Source: Bacteroidota bacterium (GTDB lineage: Bacteria; Bacteroidota; Bacteroidia; Chitinophagales; LD1). From it: DNA of 32,408 nt. The position numbers and the translations under genes are program-made. Positions 25,970-32,408 of the stretch are shown here, in pieces. Every line of letters starts with the position of its first letter. Position 1 is the stretch's first letter. The notes under the pieces are model-generated. The model was not told the origin of the DNA, ran no database searches, and saw only the letters and a program-made list of their open reading frames with translations. The stretch lies in the NCBI GenBank assembly GCA_947461105.1, contig CANHIG010000013.1:1-32408 (forward strand), given 5' to 3'.

Positions 25970-27079
25970 ATGCAAGGAACACCCTATTGGTTAATTATAC
26001 TTTTTGCTCACTTTCTAGTGTCACTATCTGTATCTTGTGTTATTAACTGGCTTTTCTTAAAACTCGCATTTAATCTTGGCTCCAGAGCTCCATCAGCTCA
26101 AATTAGATGGACAACAGATATAAAACCTGCACTAGGTGGCATTTCATTTTTTATTGTTTTCCTTATTTCAATTTCTTTTGAGGGGGCTTTGCCAAGAGAG
26201 ACAGGCTTACTGTTTGATAATAAACTATTAGGCCTTACTGCTTCTACAACACTTGGATTCTTAATTGGTCTTGCTGATGACGCATACAACACAAACCCTT
26301 TGGTAAAATTCATGGGACAACTTTCTTGTGCTTTCATTCTTATTGTTTCTGATGTATACATACATTTCACTGAGATACCAGCAATTGATTTTGGCCTAAC
26401 AGGCTTCTGGGTTATCGGCCTCATGAATTCAATTAATATGTTGGATAATATTGATGGCGTAGCAGCATCAATCTCTGCTACAATAATTCTTGGACTTTGC
26501 ACAGTAATTATAATAGATAGCAATATTACAGGAGGTCTATATTCTGTTATGATGTTAGGCGTTTTAGGAGCTTTAATTGGCTTTTTAAATTTCAATTGGT
26601 CTCCTGCAAGAATCTATATGGGGGATACAGGCAGCCAGTTTCTGGGTGTTTTTTTAGCTGGATGTGGCATTATATTTTTCTGGAAATTCAAAGCTCCAAC
26701 TGATGAGTTTTTTCAAATAAAACTATTTGTAATTCCTGTACTGTTCTTTATCATACCAATCATTGATACCACTACTGTTACCATTCGAAGATTAATGAGA
26801 GGACAATCGCCATTTGTTGGCGGCAAAGACCATATAACACATCACCTGATTTATTTGGGGCTGAATGAAAAACAAGTTGTAACTCTCCTTGCAGGAGTTT
26901 CGCTACTCTCTATTCCTTTGAGCTTACCGTTACTATTGGATATGGTGGAATGGACATGGCTGGTGACCGTAATGTATTGCAATTACTTTATCCTTTTATT
27001 TATCGGTTTCCAAATTCTATACAGTAAAGGCAACGCAAAAAAACTGGAAGCTGAAAAAGAAAAAGGAGACAGCAATTAA
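25970..27079 (+). CDS. WecA/MraY-like undecaprenyl-phosphate sugar-1-phosphate transferase
   Basis: Multi-TM, LADDAYNTNPLVKFMGQL, NSINMLDNIDGVAASI, NFNWSPARIYMGDTGSQFLG, GGKDHITHHLI motifs of the GT4/MraY-WecA family. Confidence 0.92.
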   Translation: MQGTPYWLIILFAHFLVSLSVSCVINWLFLKLAFNLGSRAPSAQIRWTTDIKPALGGISFFIVFLISISFEGALPRETGLLFDNKLLGLTASTTLGFLIGLADDAYNTNPLVKFMGQLSCAFILIVSDVYIHFTEIPAIDFGLTGFWVIGLMNSINMLDNIDGVAASISATIILGLCTVIIIDSNITGGLYSVMMLGVLGALIGFLNFNWSPARIYMGDTGSQFLGVFLAGCGIIFFWKFKAPTDEFFQIKLFVIPVLFFIIPIIDTTTVTIRRLMRGQSPFVGGKDHITHHLIYLGLNEKQVVTLLAGVSLLSIPLSLPLLLDMVEWTWLVTVMYCNYFILLFIGFQILYSKGNAKKLEAEKEKGDSN

Positions 27080-27120
27080 TGCTATCTCCTTTTTTATAAA
27101 AGCCTTAATAGGCTTTTATA
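27061..27120. terminator. Two adjacent terminator hairpins between convergent genes
   Basis: AAAAGGAGACAGC-AATTAAT-GCTATCTCCTTTTTT (one stem mismatch), then perfect TATAAAAGCC-TTAATA-GGCTTTTATA (10-bp stem, 6-nt loop). Overlaps the wecA-like stop codon and the end of the minus-strand lipoprotein gene. Confidence 0.85.
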
Positions 27121-27952
27121 AGTTAATAGTTCGAGTTCTTCCGTTAACTGTGACAATGGCAACATTGTCGCAAGCGCCATTCCCAAAATCGAGCGTTCTG
27201 ATGGGTTTGCCCTGTGGTGTGATTTGTATTACTCCCTCTGTAAAGTTTCTGCGACTAGCGCTGCAAGTAAAGTCCTTTCGCAAAGCTGAAGTAATATTTG
27301 CTGTAAACTGTCCTCCATGAGGCGAGGTCCCAGATGCATTTCCTGTTATTAAATATATATCATCACTCATCAAAGGTGTTACTTCTCCTGCAACCATCTC
27401 TCTTACACGATTTGATGTCCAGGTTACAGTTCCTCTGTTATTATTCAGCACTACCGAGCCATTCACCGTAATTGTCCAAGTAAGATGATTGGCTACGTTA
27501 TAACCGTTATTATGAATTGTTTTAACACTTGAATTATCAACCATATTGCCATTTACTCCATAGTCCTGAAAAGTAATGGTAATATCAGTGCCGGCATCTT
27601 TGTATTTCCCGGTGTGAGTAATGAAAATCTTACCTTGGCGAGTCTTCCCATCATTACCTACACAAGCAGTTCCAAAATCAACCGTAGTTTTCCTAGTGCC
27701 TGGAGTAGAAATAGAATCTACCGTTACCAACGCACAAGCACTGGTAATCCCTCCCGCATCGTCATCTTTTAGAGACACCGTGCCTTTTTGAGCCGCCTCA
27801 TCCGATATGTTTTGAGATTCGGAATACAAGTCCTCAGCAGTGGCAAAATCATTGCCAATTGCTGTATCCTCCATATCTTTCCTGCAAGAGTTTAATGATA
27901 ACATACCTGCAATTGCAAATAATACTGCTATCGTTTTCAACATTGGTTTCAT
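27116..27952 (-). CDS. Hypothetical lipoprotein
   Basis: Lipobox-like MLSLNSC; beta-rich sequence with no recognised family. Confidence 0.8.
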   Translation of the reverse strand: MKPMLKTIAVLFAIAGMLSLNSCRKDMEDTAIGNDFATAEDLYSESQNISDEAAQKGTVSLKDDDAGGITSACALVTVDSISTPGTRKTTVDFGTACVGNDGKTRQGKIFITHTGKYKDAGTDITITFQDYGVNGNMVDNSSVKTIHNNGYNVANHLTWTITVNGSVVLNNNRGTVTWTSNRVREMVAGEVTPLMSDDIYLITGNASGTSPHGGQFTANITSALRKDFTCSASRRNFTEGVIQITPQGKPIRTLDFGNGACDNVAIVTVNGRTRTINL

Positions 27953-27991
27953 GTTTATTAATTTAAAATGAATAATGAGCCTATGACTTTA

Positions 27992-28023
27992 TAAATATAC
28001 TAAGGTTTAACGATCGCTTCAAA
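27992..28023 (-). promoter_or_regulatory. Putative promoter of the lipoprotein gene
   Basis: Minus strand TTTG (28023..28020) - N20 - TATATTTA (27999..27992). Confidence 0.4.
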
Positions 28024-28038
28024 AAATTATTACTTTCG
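28006..28038 (+). promoter_or_regulatory. Putative promoter of crcB
   Basis: TTTA (28006-28009) - N21 - TACTTTCG (28031-28038), imperfect; ATG at 28044 immediately downstream. Confidence 0.3.
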
Positions 28039-28043
28039 GTCTG

Positions 28044-28409
28044 ATGATAAAAAACTTATTGCTAGTTGGATTAGGTGGAGGCATCGGAAGCATGCTCCGA
28101 TGGTCAGTAGGATTAATTACATCAAGATCTCCATCAGCTTTTCCTTTAGCCACATTTGTTGTAAATATTATTGGTGCCATTTTAATTGGCTTAGTTTATG
28201 GTTATTTAGAGAAAAATGGAAATAACGATGCTGTTAAATTAATATTGATTACAGGTTTCTGTGGTGGCTTCACTACATTTTCTGCTTTTTCATTCGAAAA
28301 TTTTCAACTGATTCAATCCGGATTATGGCATATAGCTACAGCTTATATTCTTCTGAGCACAGTTCTATGCATTATTGGAGTTTTTATAGGATTCCAAGTT
28401 ACAAGCTAA
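28044..28409 (+). CDS. crcB: Fluoride efflux channel CrcB/FluC
   Basis: GGGIGSMLRWSVG, PLATFVVNIIGAILIGLVYGY, ITGFCGGFTTFSAFSFE. Confidence 0.95.
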   Translation: MIKNLLLVGLGGGIGSMLRWSVGLITSRSPSAFPLATFVVNIIGAILIGLVYGYLEKNGNNDAVKLILITGFCGGFTTFSAFSFENFQLIQSGLWHIATAYILLSTVLCIIGVFIGFQVTS

Positions 28410-28413
28410 TTAC

Positions 28414-30507
28414 TCAACTTATCATTTTCAAAAACTCTTCTTCTGTAATTATTGAGATAGTATCAATTTTTTGCGCCTTAGCCAATTTACTGCCGGCATC
28501 TGCTCCGGCAATCAAATAATTCAGATTAGCCGACACTCCACTGAGCAATTTGCCGCCATTTTCCTCAACAAGTTGCTTTGCACGATCGCGAGAAAAGGAG
28601 TTCAGTGTACCTGTAAAAAGAAAGCTTTTGCCTGCTAATTTACTCGATTTTGTATTCGAATCTTCAGGTCTGTTCTTTATGTTAACACCAAATGCTTCAA
28701 GCGACCTAAGCAGGTGAAGATTTAATGCTGTATTGAAAAATTGAAAAATGCTTCTTGCAACCTTAGGGCCAATCCCCTCTATCTCTACTAACTGCTCCTC
28801 TGTCTTCTCACTAAGCTCAAAAACCGCGCTAATATGTTTTGCTAAATCCTTTGCTGTACCAACTCCTACATGTCTTATTCCCAGAGCTGTAAGCAATCGC
28901 CAAAGTGGTCGGGCTTTCGAACTTTCAATGCCATCTTTCAGATTAGCTACTGATTTCGCACCCCATCCTTCCATCTTTCCAATAACATCATACTGCAACT
29001 CATAAATTCCTTCTATATTTTTGAGCAAACCAAGATTGATAAAGTCAATAACAATTTGTCTTCCAAGTCCATCAATATCCATCGCATCTTTGGAGACATA
29101 ATGTATAATTCGCTCTTCAAGCTGTGCCGGGCAATCTGCATTTTCACATCTCCACACCGCTTCTTCCTCCGGTTTTATCAGTGGAGATTGACAAGATGGG
29201 CACTCTTTAGGGAAATAAATTTGCTTTTCTGTACCATCCCGCAACGACTCTACCGATCCAATAATATATGGAATCACCTCACCTGCCCGCTCAACAATTA
29301 CAGTATCTCCAATTCGAATATCTTTTGTTTTGATTATTTCTTCATTGTGGAGCGAAATTGAAGAAATGGTAACACCGCTCAATGCCACGGGCTCAATTTT
29401 AGCAACAGGAGTTATAGCACCTGTTCTTCCTACTTGAAATTCTACTGCCAACAATTTCGAATGCGCTTGTTTAGCTTGAAACTTATATGCTACAGCCCAT
29501 CTCGGATGATGAGCCGTTGAGCCACATTGGATTTGCTGTCTGATATCATTCAGCTTGATAACCATACCATCTGTCTCTATTGGAAATGAATACCTCTTTT
29601 CATTCCACTCTTGCAAAAAAGCATCTACTTCATTTGTGGAAAGACAAACTTTCATTTCATGGATTGGCGTTTTAAAACCGCATTCATGCAACATCTTTAT
29701 ATTATCGAAATGAGCGATGAGCTTTTTGCCTATCAAATCTTCTCCTGATTCGTTTACAGCAAAACTCACGTGATATAACACCGCTTCCAAGCCTCGCCTA
29801 CCAACCTCATACGAATCTTTCATTCTCAATGAACCCGATGCAGTATTTCTGGGATTTTGAAATTCCTTTTCTCCTTTTTCAATTCGCTCCTTATTTTTTT
29901 GCTCAAAAACATCTTTACGAATAATCACTTCTCCTCGCAACTCAATTTTCCGAATTCCAAATTTAGAAAAAGGAGCAGAGAGGGGAATAGAGGAAATAGC
30001 ACGAGCATTGTTGGTAATATCTTCGCCTATCGTTCCATCGCCTCTTGTAGCAGCCCTCACAAGCAAATCATTTTCATATACGAGAGCAATACTCGCTCCA
30101 TCAAATTTTGGCTCTACACAAAATTCAATCTTGGAATTCGTGGTCATATCCAACACACGCCTTTCAAAATCTTTAACCTCCAATTCATTATAGGTGTTTT
30201 CCAGAGAAAGCATTGATGCAAGGTGAGGCACCGTTTCAAAGTTTTCAGTAAGGCCCTTTGCCACTCTTTGGGTAGGTGAATCTGGAATAATTTGATCAGG
30301 ATATGATAATTCAAGTTGCTTTAATTTTTGAAACAACACATCATAGTCATAATCTGTAATAAGAGGATCGTTCATGGCATAATAGCGCCAATCATGAAAG
30401 CGCAAAACACTTCTTAATTCAGATATGTCAAACACTGTGAGATTCTCGCTATTTTTCAATCTTGCTGTTATTTGCAGCAAGCTTTTCTGTTCATCTTCGC
30501 TGTACAT
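28414..30507 (-). CDS. ligA: NAD-dependent DNA ligase
   Basis: HDWRYYAMNDPLITDYDYDVLFQKLKQLE, CVEPKFDGASIALVYENDLLVRAATRGDG, four-Cys zinc finger CPSCQSPL..CENADCPAQ, C-terminal BRCT domain. Confidence 0.98.
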   Translation of the reverse strand: MYSEDEQKSLLQITARLKNSENLTVFDISELRSVLRFHDWRYYAMNDPLITDYDYDVLFQKLKQLELSYPDQIIPDSPTQRVAKGLTENFETVPHLASMLSLENTYNELEVKDFERRVLDMTTNSKIEFCVEPKFDGASIALVYENDLLVRAATRGDGTIGEDITNNARAISSIPLSAPFSKFGIRKIELRGEVIIRKDVFEQKNKERIEKGEKEFQNPRNTASGSLRMKDSYEVGRRGLEAVLYHVSFAVNESGEDLIGKKLIAHFDNIKMLHECGFKTPIHEMKVCLSTNEVDAFLQEWNEKRYSFPIETDGMVIKLNDIRQQIQCGSTAHHPRWAVAYKFQAKQAHSKLLAVEFQVGRTGAITPVAKIEPVALSGVTISSISLHNEEIIKTKDIRIGDTVIVERAGEVIPYIIGSVESLRDGTEKQIYFPKECPSCQSPLIKPEEEAVWRCENADCPAQLEERIIHYVSKDAMDIDGLGRQIVIDFINLGLLKNIEGIYELQYDVIGKMEGWGAKSVANLKDGIESSKARPLWRLLTALGIRHVGVGTAKDLAKHISAVFELSEKTEEQLVEIEGIGPKVARSIFQFFNTALNLHLLRSLEAFGVNIKNRPEDSNTKSSKLAGKSFLFTGTLNSFSRDRAKQLVEENGGKLLSGVSANLNYLIAGADAGSKLAKAQKIDTISIITEEEFLKMIS

Positions 30508-30602
30508 TCATGGTATATTTGTCGCTTTAAAAATATCAATAATTGGATGTGTGTCCTGAATTAAAGTAAAAGTATTTTTACCTTGCAAATAACTTACAAA
30601 AC

Positions 30603-31349
30603 ATGTTGCAAACCATGCCGTTTTTACCAATCTTCATCCTGTTTTCTCTCATTGCAGAAATACTTGGAACGATTGGCGGCTTCGGTTCTTCTGTTTTTTT
30701 TGTTCCGGTTGCAAATTACTTTCTCGACTTTCAGTCTGTATTAGGTATCACTGCACTCTTTCATCTATCAAGCAATATTTCTAAAATTTTTCTTTTTAGA
30801 AGTAAGATAGATAAGCAACTAGTCACCAATCTTGGTATACCTGCAATTCTTTTTGTAATAATCGGAGCCGTGCTGAGTAAATATTTGGATAGAAAATACT
30901 TAGAAATAGCCTTGGCTGGTTTTTTAATCTTCTTCAGCTCATTTCTTTTAATTAAAAAGAATTTTGCTTTCACTCCAAACAGAAAAAACTCTATTGTGGG
31001 TGGTAGTATTTCAGGATTTGCAGCAGGCATCCTTGGCACAGGCGGAGCCATTCGCGGCATTACAATGGCCGCTTTTAATCTGGAGAAAAATGTATTCATA
31101 GCAACATCAGCCATTATAGATTTAGGTATAGATTTCAGCCGAACTGTAGTCTATTTTTTCAATGGATATATGCACAAAGATGATCTATATCTTGTGCCTA
31201 TTTTAGTAATTTTTGGTTTTGCAGTTTCATGGGTAGGCAAAATTGCCATAAATAAAATTCCTCAAAATCATTTTCGCACTATAGTTTTAGTTTTGATAGC
31301 TATCATCGGTGGCACTACACTCACTAAAGCGATTGCAGATTTCTTTTAA
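30603..31349 (+). CDS. TauE/SafE (DUF81) family permease
   Basis: IAEILGTIGGFGSSVFFVPVANYFL, SGFAAGILGTGGAIRGITMAAFNL; multi-TM. Confidence 0.87.
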   Translation: MLQTMPFLPIFILFSLIAEILGTIGGFGSSVFFVPVANYFLDFQSVLGITALFHLSSNISKIFLFRSKIDKQLVTNLGIPAILFVIIGAVLSKYLDRKYLEIALAGFLIFFSSFLLIKKNFAFTPNRKNSIVGGSISGFAAGILGTGGAIRGITMAAFNLEKNVFIATSAIIDLGIDFSRTVVYFFNGYMHKDDLYLVPILVIFGFAVSWVGKIAINKIPQNHFRTIVLVLIAIIGGTTLTKAIADFF

Positions 31350-31358
31350 AACAATAAT

Positions 31359-31931
31359 ATGGCAAAGGAAAAAGTCAGATGCGTATGGTGTCTTTCAGAC
31401 CCTACTTACATAAAATATCATGATGAAGAATGGGGGCAACCTATACATGATGACAGGCTGCTTTTTGAGTTTTTAATTCTTGAGGGTTTTTAGGTTGGTC
31501 TTAGCTGGCTCACGGTATTAAAGAAAAGAGAAAACTTCCGAAAAGCATTTTCGAATTTTGATGCTAAAAAAATAGCAAAGTATGATGAATCAAAAGTAGA
31601 AGCGCTTATGCAAGATGCAGGAATTATAAGAAACCGATTGAAAATTAATGCTGCAATCCATAATGCAAAACTCTTCCTTGAAATACAAAAGGAATTTGAA
31701 TCTTTTGATAAATATATATGGCAATTTGTGAATGGGAAAACGATTACAAACAGACCTGAATCCATAAGAGCGTTGACACCCAAAACCGAGCTCTCCGATT
31801 TTATGAGCAAAGAAATGGGTAAACGGGGTTTAAAATTCAGAGGATCAACGATATGTTACGCCTTTATGCAAGCCGTTGGGATGGTAGATGACCATACTAT
31901 TGATTGTTGGAGAAAAAAACAATACTTTTAG
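31359..31931 (+). pseudogene. tag: DNA-3-methyladenine glycosylase I, interrupted by an in-frame TAG at 31491-31493
   Basis: Frame from ATG 31359: MAKEKVRCVWCLSDPTYIKYHDEEWGQPIHDDRLLFEFLILEGF*VGLSWLTVLKKRENFRKAFSNFD...QDAGIIRNRLKINAAIHNAKLF...KRGLKFRGSTICYAFMQAVGMVDDHTIDCW; same frame before and after the stop. Confidence 0.93.
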
Positions 31932-31950
31932 AAAGAAAAAAATCATCATC

Positions 31951-32100
31951 ATGGAATTTCTTACAGACCTATGGCTCTTTATGCGCGAGCGCAAAAAATA
32001 TTGGCTGCTACCTATAATTATTGTTTTATTGCTGATAGGCATATTGGTTGCTTTTGCAGGAAGCACAGCTGTAGCGCCATTTGTGTATACCTTGTTTTAA
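31951..32100 (+). CDS. DUF5989-like 49-aa membrane protein
   Basis: MEFLTDLWLFMRERKKYWLLPIIIVLLLIGILVAFAGSTAVAPFVYTLF; full short ORF from ATG 31951 to TAA 32100, matching the recalled small DUF5989 pattern (KKYWLLPII..VAPFVYTLF). Confidence 0.8.
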   Translation: MEFLTDLWLFMRERKKYWLLPIIIVLLLIGILVAFAGSTAVAPFVYTLF

Positions 32101-32109
32101 AAACTGCTG

Positions 32110-32408
32110 ATGCACAAAACCAAAACAGACCCAATAAAAACAGTTCTGACCATATCGGTAGGATTCATTGTTGTGTTTTTAATTACAAAGTGGAAGTGGG
32201 CCATTACTACTTCACTAACTATTGGGCTTGCAGGACTATCCTCAGATTTTTTGAGCAAAAAAATAGATTTCCTTTGGATGAAACTCAGTTGGGTACTCAG
32301 CTTAATTGTTCCAAACATTATCCTGTCTGCAATTTTTTATTTATTTCTATTTCCGGTATCTCTTCTCTACAAAACCATTTCCAAAAACGACCCCTTGATG
32401 CTTAAAAA
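32110..32408 (+). CDS. SxtJ-like membrane protein (truncated at window end)
   Basis: ATG 32110: MHKTKTDPIKTVLTISVGFIVVFLITKWKWAITTSLTIGLAGLSSDFLSKKIDFLWMKLSWVLSLIVPNIILSAIFYLFLFPVSLLYKTISKNDPLMLK; 9 nt after the DUF5989 gene. Confidence 0.75.
   Translation, partial: MHKTKTDPIKTVLTISVGFIVVFLITKWKWAITTSLTIGLAGLSSDFLSKKIDFLWMKLSWVLSLIVPNIILSAIFYLFLFPVSLLYKTISKNDPLMLK

Noticed and set aside
26098-26595. 165-aa minus-strand ORF
   Set aside because: Antisense to conserved WecA/MraY motifs; shadow of a membrane-protein gene.
27953-28043. Possible fluoride riboswitch upstream of crcB
   Set aside because: The upstream region is AT-rich and short, and I could not find the conserved riboswitch core; the promoter-like motif lies too close to the ATG for a leader.
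31359-31931. Selenocysteine/pyrrolysine or alternate-code explanation for the tag stop
   Set aside because: TAG terminates other genes in this window and the position corresponds to Gln in the family; a nonsense mutation or error is simpler.
31971-32405. 144-aa plus-strand ORF
   Set aside because: Overlaps the better supported DUF5989 and SxtJ frames; Cys/His-rich out-of-frame product.
1-32408. CRISPR array, transposon, prophage, toxin-antitoxin or defence system
   Set aside because: No direct-repeat arrays, transposase/integrase motifs, phage genes or recognised defence domains found in any of the supported reading frames.

Overview
The window reads as a Bacteroidota chromosome segment made mostly of housekeeping and envelope genes. 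No phage, transposon, CRISPR array, rRNA or tRNA was seen. In order: a truncated membrane-protein ORF, scpA, a large secreted C-type-lectin/SprB-repeat protein with a gliding-motility (type B, T9SS) C-terminal domain, two small exported or anchored proteins, nadK, a DUF5686-type outer-membrane protein, the uppS-bamA-skp-skp-murI envelope cluster followed by a thioredoxin-fold protein and a TIGR02757-like protein, a TolC/HlyD/solute-binding-protein operon, a DinB/DUF962 pair, a short exopolysaccharide triad (Wza-like, Wzc BY-kinase, WecA/MraY-like), a lipoprotein, crcB/fluC, ligA, a TauE/SafE permease, a tag gene with an in-frame amber codon, and a DUF5989-SxtJ pair cut by the window edge. The best leads are the amber-interrupted tag gene, the DUF5989-SxtJ module (poorly understood and truncated), the efflux operon whose last gene is a solute-binding-like protein with no signal peptide (GTGA overlap, no ABC ATPase or permease), the triple-CTLD secreted adhesin, and the hexanucleotide (GGATAT)5 tract in the Wzc tyrosine tail. 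I found no convincing wholly new multi-gene system. All calls come from reading the sequence and recalled family motifs; no searches were run.
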